Positions 24,285 to 30,297 of a DNA stretch of 64,000 nt are shown here, piece by piece. Origin of the DNA: Echiichthys vipera (Eukaryota > Chordata > Actinopteri > Perciformes > Trachinidae); NCBI GenBank assembly GCA_963691815.1, contig OY829668.1, positions 17,713,953 to 17,777,952 of the forward strand. Reading direction: 5' to 3'. The notes beneath the pieces were generated by a model. The model was not told where the DNA came from and made no database searches. It was given only the letters and a program-made list of their open reading frames with translations. The translations under genes were made by a program, and so were the position numbers. Position 1 is the stretch's first letter. The number at the start of each line of letters is the position of its first letter.

Positions 24285-24507
24285 CAATTAAATAGAGATG
24301 TTAGAGCGAGGGGGCTGCCAGTGACCAGCGCCCCGAGCTGTTGGGGGTTCGGTGCCTTGCTCAACAGCACAGAGGAAGTGCCCAGGAGATGAACTGGCAC
24401 CTCTCCAGCCACCAGTCCACGCTCCTTACATGGTCCACACGGGGACTTGAACCAGCAACCCCACGGTTCCCAGCCAAGTCACCTATGGACTGAGCTACTT
24501 CCGCCCC
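24154..24507 (-). mobile_element. tRNA-derived SINE nested in the LINE
   Basis: The minus strand begins GGGGCGGAAGTAGCTCAG, with an A-box-like region (plus-strand 24482-24497) and a B box GGTTCAAGTCC (24443-24453). These are internal Pol III promoter elements of a tRNA-like head. The body runs through GAGCAAGGCACCGAACCC and TGTGTGTATTTCGGGTCTG, and the 3' end reads GGGATTAATAAAGTAATTC followed by a (TTC)n tail. It is inserted in LINE ORF2 between the endonuclease and RT, breaking the frame. It has the architecture of the abundant teleost tRNA-SINEs with TTC tails; I do not assign a family name. No clear target duplication is visible. Confidence 0.85.
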
Positions 24508-25440
24508 AAAATTAAATTTAGTTATAGCACTATCAGATAAACATCTAGTGTAGACACTTTTGCCCAGAGGTGAGTAGTCCTGTAATATTAATTCAAAAGT
24601 TATTAAAAAATGGTCTGATAAAATAGGATTCTGTGGAAAGACTATTAAGTCATCAATTTCCACACCATAAACCAAAACAAGGTCGAGGGTGTGATTAAAA
24701 CAGTGAGTAGGTTTATGTATACTCTGACTAAAACCAATCGAATCTAATAGAGAGATAAACGCGATACTGAGACTATTATTATCGCTGTCCACATGAATGT
24801 TAAAATCACCTACAATGATTACTTTGTCAGATTTAAGGACTAAATTTGAAAGAAACTCTGAGAATTCAGACAGAAATTCAGAGTACGGACCAGGAGCACG
24901 GTACACCATAACAAATATAATTGGCTGCACAGTTTTCCAGGTTGAATGTGAAAGACTAAGAACAAGACTTTCAAATGAATTATAATTTAGTTTAGGTTTA
25001 GGGTTGATTAATAGGCCTGAGTCATAAATAGCTGCAACGCCTCCTCCTCGACCACTGCCTCGAGGAATATGAGTATTAATATGACTGGGAGGAGTGGATT
25101 CATTTAGGCTAACACATTCTTCGGGACGCAGCCAGGTTTCGGTCAGACAGAGTAAATCAATATGGTTATCTGATATCAGATCGTTTACTAATACAGCTTT
25201 AGATGACAGAGATCTAATGTTTAAAAGTCCACATTTTATTTTCTGATATTGTTGCATTGTCGCAGATTTTGCGTTGATTTGTATCAAGTTTTTCTTTATA
25301 GCTCCTCTTCTGTTCATTTTTGATCTGTTTAATTTAAATGATCGTGGGGCAGACAGTGTTTGTATACTAAACTGAGCTGGAAAATGCTCCACAGGGAGCG
25401 CAGAGAGGTGTGTAAGACTGCCACTCTGCTTCCTGGGCAC
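24508..25440 (-). pseudogene. L2 APE-type endonuclease domain (copy 1), interrupted by SINE
   Basis: This is the N-terminal part of the LINE ORF2, which nicks target DNA to prime reverse transcription. Visible APE/exonuclease-phosphatase motifs in order are CGLLNIRSLSSK, LLCLTETWL (catalytic Glu), SGRGGGVAAIY, VYRAPGP, VIIVGDFNIHVD (catalytic Asp/Asn) and PILSDHFLITFEL (catalytic SDH). LINE-derived residues are roughly 1-311 of the open stretch. The frame then runs 48 codons into the SINE (GAEVAQSIGDLAG onward) and stops at 24361. The first Met is unlikely to be the native start. The catalytic motifs look intact even though the element as a whole is dead. Confidence 0.88.
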
Positions 25441-25509
25441 CTGCGATAAGGGCAGCGCAGAGAGGTGTATTAAACTGCGACTCTGCTTCCTGATCCCAAC
25501 ACTGGGTTG

Positions 25510-26262
25510 TCATGGTTTTAGACCGTTAACAACTGCGTCCAGGTTCTTAGATATGAGAGCGGCACCCTCCAAAGTAGGATGAATACCATCTCTCCTAATA
25601 AGACCAGGTTTTCCCCAGAAAGACTGCCAATTATCTACGAAGCCCACATTATTTACCGGGCACCATCCAGACAGCCAGCGACGGAATGATGACATGCAGC
25701 TATACATGTCATCGCAAGTCAAGTTGAGCAGGGGACCAGAGAAAATTACGGAGTCCGACATAGTTTTTGCATACGAACACACCGACTCCACATTAATTTT
25801 AGTGACCTCCGATTGACGCAATCGGGTGTCATTACCGCCGACGTGAATAACAATCCTACCATATTTACGTTTATCCCTAGCCAGAAGTTTCAAATAGGAT
25901 TCAATGTCGCCCGCTCTGGCCCCTGGGATGCATTTTACTATGGTCCCTGGTGTCACTAAGTTCATGTTTCTCAAAATGGAGCTGCCAATAACCAGTGTTG
26001 TTTCCTCAGCAGGCGTGTCACTAAGTTGGAGAAAACTTGTTTGAAACATGAACGGGCGGATGGTTAACTATGGGCTTCGATTTAGAACTATGCTTTCCTC
26101 TCACAGTCACCCAGGAGGACCCTGGCTGCTCAGGGAGGGCTAGCAGGAGCTAACGCTACACTATGTGGCTTCGCACCGGCTTAAGTTGTAGGTGGCTGGC
26201 TAGCTACTGTAGCGTAAGACTGAGCTTCCATGGTGCGGAGCCATGCCTCTAACTCACTGAGC
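25510..26262 (-). pseudogene. L2 ORF1 with SGNH/GDSL-esterase-like domain (copy 1), frameshifted
   Basis: The open part at 25510-26049 has the SGNH-hydrolase-like pattern seen in ORF1 of L2/CR1-group LINEs: TLVIGSSILRNM (nucleophile Ser block), IVIHVGGNDTRLRQ (GxND block) and IRRDGIHPTLEGA (Asp-x-x-His block). Upstream, at 26181-26262, a second frame encodes LSELEAWLRTMEAQSYATVA, resembling the coiled-coil N-terminus of such ORF1 proteins. The intervening stretch stays open in another frame until a one-base shift near 26015-26035, just before LSDTPAEE. The gene is therefore broken by at least one frameshift. The 5' end is lost at the tRNA junction. Such ORF1 products are thought to bind RNA or lipid in the retrotransposition complex. 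Confidence 0.82.
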
Positions 26263-26269
26263 CTCTGCA

Positions 26270-26341
26270 TTCCCTGATCGGGAATTGAACCCTGGCCGCG
26301 GCAATGAAAGCGCCGAGTCCTAGCCACTAGACCATCAGGTA
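26270..26341 (-). pseudogene. tRNA-Glu(UUC)-like, copy a1 (degenerate)
   Basis: This is a 72 nt tRNA-Glu match with GGTCTAGTGGCTAGGA (A box), anticodon loop CTTTCAT with anticodon TTC, and GGGTTCAATTCCC (B box). The acceptor stem has one mismatch (TACCTGA against TCAGGGA) and the outer T-stem pairs are lost. There is no T-run close downstream, because the LINE begins about four bases past the 3' end. Probably a pseudogene. Confidence 0.75.
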
Positions 26342-26439
26342 CGGTGCCACTGGAAAACATGACATGAAACAATCAATCGGCACCCTGTCTCAAAATGTAC
26401 AGTTTAAATAAAGGACAGGGATCCTTTGTCACTTCATCA

Positions 26440-26510
26440 TTCCTGGACGGGGAACAAAACCAGGACGCAGCGGTGAAGGTGGGGTATCCTAGCCACTACA
26501 CAATCAGGGA
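26440..26510 (-). pseudogene. tRNA-Glu-like, degenerate copy x1
   Basis: This roughly 71 nt sequence has the tRNA-Glu layout: TCCCTGATTGTGTAGTGGC at the 5' end, ACCTTCACCGC around a TTC anticodon, and GGTTTTGTTCCC in place of the B box. The acceptor stem pairs poorly (TCCCTGA with TCCAGGA), and one base near the variable region is missing relative to the x3 and x4 copies. It is not expected to give a functional tRNA. Confidence 0.65.
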
Positions 26511-26841
26511 ACCGCTGCAATAGTAAGAATGAAATATGTTCCTGCAGAATCAACTGGCTGCTAAACACAGCCTCCAAAGAAGTGATTAATCTCAACTGTA
26601 GACATGGTCTTAACCATCTCCAAATTGCCATCATCATCCATCAAATTAATTGTGTCATTCTTTTCATCTGAATTTGGCCAAACTTAGCTTCCTTGAACCG
26701 ATTTTCCTTTGTTGGCTGTCTTCCATAGCTGTAGCTCTAGGTTTCACTTGCTGTATTTCTAATGTAGCAGAATCTTCATCAACTTCCAAGACTAAGGATT
26801 AGCCTTTCTACTTGTAAGGGGCATGCATCTGACACTTTTGT

Positions 26842-26913
26842 GGTTCTTTGGTGTAAAGGTTAGCACTCTGTACTCTGACTTCAGTGATCTGAGTTTAAAC
26901 CTCAGTGGAAACG
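26842..26913 (+). pseudogene. tRNA-Gln(CUG)-like, copy 1 (degenerate)
   Basis: This is a 72 nt match to tRNA-Gln with GGTGTAAAGGTTAGCAC (A-box region) and anticodon CTG in loop CTCTGAC. The anticodon stem has a T-T mismatch (CTGTA with TTCAG). The T loop carries T in place of the near-invariant C56 (GTTTAAAC). The 3' acceptor strand reads GGAAAC where GGAACC is expected. Likely a pseudogene. Confidence 0.7.
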
Positions 26914-27208
26914 ATGGCTAAGCTAAATTATACAGTGACCCTTTGAATTTTTGGGAAACCTTCTCTCCTGTTTGCTGTAGACATTTGGTCACACAGATTC
27001 CTCCCTATGCCAAGGCAGTAAGCACTTATTTGATTTAGTTTATAGCTACAGAAAACCTACATAGCGATAGCCACCTTTGTCTAGGTTAAACATACAACAG
27101 CAAGTCAATGATCTTGGTTAGTAGTATTCATTTAAGCTCTAATTTAATATTCTATTTATCATTCCAGTATGTCTTCCATTCTGACACGCATCTCTTGTCA
27201 CCATAGAT

Positions 27209-27280
27209 TTCCCTGATTTGGAATGAAATGCTAGATAGGACTGTGAAAGCACAGAATCCTAACCACGAGACGATTTGGGA
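27209..27280 (-). pseudogene. tRNA-Glu-like, degenerate copy y1
   Basis: This 72 nt tRNA-Glu-shaped sequence has TGGTTAGGATTCTG and GCTTTCACAG (anticodon TTC) preserved. The 5' acceptor strand is TCCCAAA, and the T arm is replaced by CATTTCATTCC, which destroys the B box. It is a decayed copy conserved in position in three units. Confidence 0.6.
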
Positions 27281-27386
27281 ACCACACCAACGGGAAAAGT
27301 GGCATTAGATCAAATTAAGAAATCAATAGCCTTTCCCAAAATGTACTTTCTTTTCTGAAGCTCTACTAGCTTCTTAAACATAAGCA

Positions 27387-27458
27387 ATCCCTGATGGGGC
27401 ATCGAACCCGGGCCGCAGCGGTGAAAGCGCTGAATCCTAGCCACTAGACCATTTAACA
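27387..27458 (-). pseudogene. tRNA-Glu(UUC)-like, copy a2 (acceptor stem lost)
   Basis: The anticodon arm is perfectly paired (CAGCG-CTTTCAC-CGCTG, anticodon TTC) through an apparent compensatory change relative to the usual CGGCG/CGCCG stem. The B-box region GGGTTCGATGCCC is close to consensus. The 5' acceptor strand is destroyed, with TTAAATGG in place of TCCCTGATGG. It cannot fold as a complete tRNA. Confidence 0.7.
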
Positions 27459-27540
27459 GTAAAAAAGGACATGAAACAATCAATGGGCACCCTGTCTCAA
27501 AATGTACAGTTTAAATAAAGGACAGGGATCCTTTTTCACC

Positions 27541-27552
27541 TCATCGTTCCTG
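27541..27552. other. Deletion scar: tRNA copy x2 lost between GTTCCTG repeats
   Basis: At the position where units 1, 3 and 4 carry the degenerate 'x' tRNA-Glu, this unit reads TCATCGTTCCTGCAGAATC. In unit 4 two GTTCCTG heptamers lie 100 bp apart (29822 and 29922), flanking the tRNA. Here only one remains, so the intervening 100 bp were lost, consistent with slippage or recombination between the 7 bp direct repeats. Confidence 0.85.
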
Positions 27553-27849
27553 CAGAATCAACTGGCTGCTAAACACATCCTCCAAAGAAGTGATTAATCT
27601 CAACTGTCGACATGGTCTTAACCATCTCCAAATTGCCATCATCATCCATCAAATTAATTGTGTCATTCTTTTCATCTGAATTTGGCCCAACTTAGCTTCC
27701 TTGAACCGATTTTCCTTTGTTGGCTATCTTCCATAGCTGTAGCTCTAGGTTTCACTTGCTGTATTTCTAATGTAGCAGAATCTTCATCAACTTCCAAGAC
27801 TAAGGATTAGCCTTTCTACTTGTAAGGGGCATGCTTCTGACACTTTTGT

Positions 27850-27921
27850 GGTTCCTTGGTGTAAAGGTTAGCACTCTGGACTCTGGCTCCAGTGATCTGA
27901 GTTTAAATCTCATTGGAACCT
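27850..27921 (+). tRNA. tRNA-Gln(CUG)-like, copy 2
   Basis: This is one of the two best Gln copies: 72 nt, acceptor GGTTCCT against TGGAACC (six of seven pairs), D-arm region GGTGTAAAGGTTAGCAC, perfect anticodon stem CTGGA/TCCAG with anticodon CTG, and discriminator T. Weak points are T at position 56 in the T loop (GTTTAAATC for GTTCAAATC), which also weakens the B box, and a C-T mismatch at the outer T-stem pair. The first downstream T-run (TTTTT) lies roughly 35 bp away. Function is uncertain; it could be a recent pseudogene. Confidence 0.6.
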
Positions 27922-28218
27922 ATGGCTAAGCTAAATTATACAGTGACCCTTTGCATTTTTAGGAAACCTTCTCTCCTGTTTGCTGTTGACATCTGGTCAC
28001 AGATTCCTCCAAATGCCAAGGCAGTAAGCACTTATTTGATTTAGTTTATAGCTACAGAAAACCTACAAACATAGCGATAGCCACCTTTGTCTAGGTTAAA
28101 CATACAACAGCAAGTCAAGGATCTTGGTTAGTAGTTCTAATTTAAGTTCTAATTTAATATTCTATTAATCATTCCAGTATGTCTTCCATTCTGACACGCA
28201 TCTCTTGTCACCTCAGAA

Positions 28219-28290
28219 TTCCCTGATTTGGAATGAAATGTCAGGTAGGACTGTGAAAGCGCAGAATCCTAACCACAAGATGATTTGGGA
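28219..28290 (-). pseudogene. tRNA-Glu-like, degenerate copy y2
   Basis: Same decayed type as y1: TTC anticodon in GCTTTCACAG, 5' strand TCCCAAA, and no recognisable B box. Its flanks match those of y1 and y3. Confidence 0.6.
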
Positions 28291-28397
28291 ACCATACCAA
28301 TTGGAAGAATGACATGAGTGCAAATTAAGCAACCAATAGCCTTTTCCTGAAATGTACTTTCTTTTCTGAAGCTCTACCAGCTTCTTAAACATCAGCA

Positions 28398-28468
28398 TTC
28401 CCTGACCGGGAACGGAGCCCAGGCCGCGGCGGTGAGAGCGCCGAATCATAGCCACTAGACCATCGAGA
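28398..28468 (-). pseudogene. tRNA-Glu(CUC)-like, copy a3 (degenerate)
   Basis: The anticodon loop is CTCTCAC in a perfect CGGCG/CGCCG stem, so the anticodon is CTC, unlike the TTC of the other units. The acceptor strand has lost one base (TCTCGATGG for TCCCTGATGG), and the B box reads GGGCTCCGTTCCC, deviating at key positions. Probably non-functional. Confidence 0.7.
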
Positions 28469-28566
28469 CGGTGGCACTAGTAAACATGACATGAAACAAT
28501 CAGTAAGCACCCTGTCTCAAAATGTACAGTTTAAATAAAGGACAGTGATCCTTTGTCACCGCATCG

Positions 28567-28638
28567 TTCCTGGACTGGGAACAAGACCAGGACCGCACAG
28601 GTGAAGGTGGCGTATCCTAGCCACTACACAATCAGGGA
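28567..28638 (-). pseudogene. tRNA-Glu-like, degenerate copy x3
   Basis: This is 72 nt of the same degenerate type as x1, with the TTC anticodon in ACCTTCACC, a broken lower acceptor stem, and GGTCTTGTTCCC in place of the B box. Confidence 0.6.
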
Positions 28639-28969
28639 ACCGCTGCAATAGTAAGAATGAAATATGTTCCTGCAGAATCAACTGGCTGCTAAACACATCC
28701 TCCAAAGAAGTGATTAATCTCAACTGTCGACATGGTCTTAACCATCTCCAAATTGCCATCATCACCCATCAAATTATTTGTGTCATTCTTTTCATCTTAA
28801 TTTGGCCCAACTTAGCTTCCTTGAACCGATTTTCCTTTGTTGGCTGTCTTCCATAGCTGTAGCTCTAGGTTTCACTTGCTGTATTTCTAATGTAGCAGAA
28901 TCTTCATCAACTTCCAAGACTAAGGATTAGCCTTTCTACTTGTAAGGGGCATGCTTCTGACACTTTTGT

Positions 28970-29041
28970 GGTTCCTTGGTGTAAAGGTTAGCACTCTGGA
29001 CTCTGGCTCCAGTGATCTGAGTTTAAATCTCATTGGAACCT
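28970..29041 (+). tRNA. tRNA-Gln(CUG)-like, copy 3
   Basis: Appears identical to copy 2 (27850-27921) over the 72 nt tRNA region: perfect anticodon stem with CTG, acceptor GGTTCCT against TGGAACC, and the same T56 substitution in the T loop. A T-run follows roughly 35 bp downstream. Confidence 0.6.
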
Positions 29042-29088
29042 ATGGCTAAGCTAAAATATACAGTGACCCTTTGCATTTTTGGGAAACC

Positions 29089-29234
29089 TTCTCTCTTGTT
29101 AAGCCTGTGAATGTTCTCATTCGTCCAGGTCATCCTTATCCTCAAAGCAATTTCAGTCAAAAGCACCTGGACAAAGACAAACAACCAGTCCAGTTGCTTT
29201 TGACTGAAATTGCTTTGAGGACTTCTTTCTTGTT
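29089..29234. mobile_element. 122 bp hairpin (MITE-like) insertion with 12 bp target duplication
   Basis: Only this tRNA unit has the insert 29101-29222. It is flanked by TTCTCTCTTGTT (29089-29100) and TTCTTTCTTGTT (29223-29234), a 12 bp direct repeat with one mismatch; other units have a single copy. Inside, a perfect 26 bp inverted repeat (29140-29165 with 29195-29220, beginning CCTCAAAGCAATTTCAGTC) encloses a 29 bp loop. It resembles a small non-autonomous element, but terminal inverted repeats at the insert ends are not evident. Confidence 0.8.
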
Positions 29235-29474
29235 TGCTGTCGACACTTGGTCACACAGATTCCTCCCAATGCCAAGGCAGTAAGCACTTATTAGATTTAG
29301 TTTATAGCTACAGAAAACCTACAAACATAGCGATAGCCACCTTTGTCTAGGTTAAACATACAACAGCAAGTCAAGGATCTTGGTTAGTAGTATTAATTTG
29401 AGCTCTAATTGAATATTCTATTAATCATTCCAGTATGTCTTCCATTCTGACACGCATCTCTTGTCACCTCAGAA

Positions 29475-29546
29475 TTCCCTGATTTGGAATGAAATTTCAG
29501 GTAGGACTGTGAAAGCGCAGAATCCTAACCACAAGATGATTTGGGA
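29475..29546 (-). pseudogene. tRNA-Glu-like, degenerate copy y3
   Basis: Third copy of the decayed 'y' type. It preserves the TTC anticodon segment and lacks the B box. Confidence 0.6.
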
Positions 29547-29652
29547 ACCATACCAATTGGAAGAATGACATGAGTGCAAATTAAGCAACCAATAGCCTTT
29601 CCTGAAATGTACTTTCTTTTCTGAAGCGCTACCAGGTTCTTAAACATCAGCA

Positions 29653-29724
29653 TTCCCTGACCGGGAATCGAACCCAGGCCGCGGCCGTGAAAGCGCCAAA
29701 TCCTAGCCACTAGAGCATCAGGGA
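29653..29724 (-). tRNA. tRNA-Glu(UUC), copy a4 (best preserved)
   Basis: This is the most intact tRNA in the window. The acceptor stem TCCCTGA/TCAGGGA is fully paired with discriminator A. The A-box region is GCTCTAGTGGCTAGGA, the anticodon TTC sits in loop CTTTCAC, and the B box GGTTCGATTCC is perfect. The T stem CTGGG/CCCGG pairs with one G-U. Defects are a G-G mismatch at the base of the loop in the anticodon stem (TGGCG/GGCCG) and no TTTT terminator in the first roughly 30 bp downstream. It could be functional or a very recent pseudogene. Confidence 0.7.
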
Positions 29725-29822
29725 CGGTGGCACTGGAAAACATGACATGAAACAATCAATAGGCACCCTGTCTCAAAATGTACAGTTTAAATAAAGGACA
29801 GGGATCCTTTGTCACCTCATCG

Positions 29823-29894
29823 TTCCTGGACTGGGAACAAAACCAGGACCGCAGCGGTGAAGGTGGCGTATCCTAGCCACTACACAATCAGGGA
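29823..29894 (-). pseudogene. tRNA-Glu-like, degenerate copy x4
   Basis: This 72 nt degenerate 'x' type sequence is flanked by the GTTCCTG heptamers at 29822 and 29922. It has the TTC anticodon but GGTTTTGTTCCC in place of the B box and a mispaired acceptor stem. Confidence 0.6.
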
Positions 29895-30225
29895 ACCGCT
29901 GCAATAGTAAGAATGAAATATGTTCCTGCAGAATCAACTGGCTGCTAAACACAGCCTCCAAAGAAGTGATTAATCTCAACTGTCGACATGTACTAAACCA
30001 TCTCCAAATTGCCATCATCATCCATCAAATTAATTGTGTCATTCTTTTCATCTGAATTTGGCCCAATTTAGCTTCCTTGAACCGATTTTCCTTTGTTGGC
30101 TGTCTTCCATAGCTGTAGCTCTAGGTTTCACTTGCTGTATTTCTAATGTAGCAGAATCTTCATCAACTTCCAAGACTAAGGATTAGCCTCTCTACTTGTA
30201 AGTGGCATGCATCTGACACTTTTGT

Positions 30226-30297
30226 GGTTCTTTGGTGTAAAGTTTAGCACTCTGGACTCTGATTCCAGTGATTTGAGTTTAAACCCCAGTGGAACCT
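30226..30297 (+). pseudogene. tRNA-Gln(CUG)-like, copy 4
   Basis: The anticodon stem CTGGA/TCCAG is intact with anticodon CTG. The acceptor is GGTTCTT against TGGAACC (with wobble and mismatch), the D region reads AAAGTTTAGC in place of AAGGTTAGC, and the T loop has T56. The T stem contains an A-C mismatch. It is more decayed than copies 2 and 3. Confidence 0.6.

Larger units (their letters stand above)
21149..26266 (-). mobile_element. L2/Maui-like non-LTR retrotransposon, copy 1 (degenerate)
   Basis: This minus-strand LINE has its 3' end at 21149 in an ATTCA-type microsatellite and its 5' end abutting a tRNA-Glu-like sequence near 26266. In transcription order it carries an ORF1 with an SGNH/GDSL-esterase-like domain, an APE-type endonuclease, a reverse transcriptase with LDLSAAFDT, GVPQGSVLGP and YADD motifs, and a C-terminal tail with HWLPV and PSYL. 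The SGNH-type ORF1, the APE endonuclease and the ATTCA-like tail together suggest the L2 clade (Maui in pufferfish), though a related CR1-group clade is possible. It is inactive: there is a frameshift in ORF1, a SINE and a 202 bp duplication in ORF2, a nonsense codon in RT, and a deletion of about 92 bp near the C-terminus relative to copy 2. No convincing target-site duplication was found. Confidence 0.9.

Noticed and set aside
26181..30021. ORFs in the tRNA block such as the MMMAIWRWLRPC and MFHVMFSS types
   Set aside because: They are translations of tRNA-Glu-like sequence and conserved spacer. They recur because the unit is repeated.
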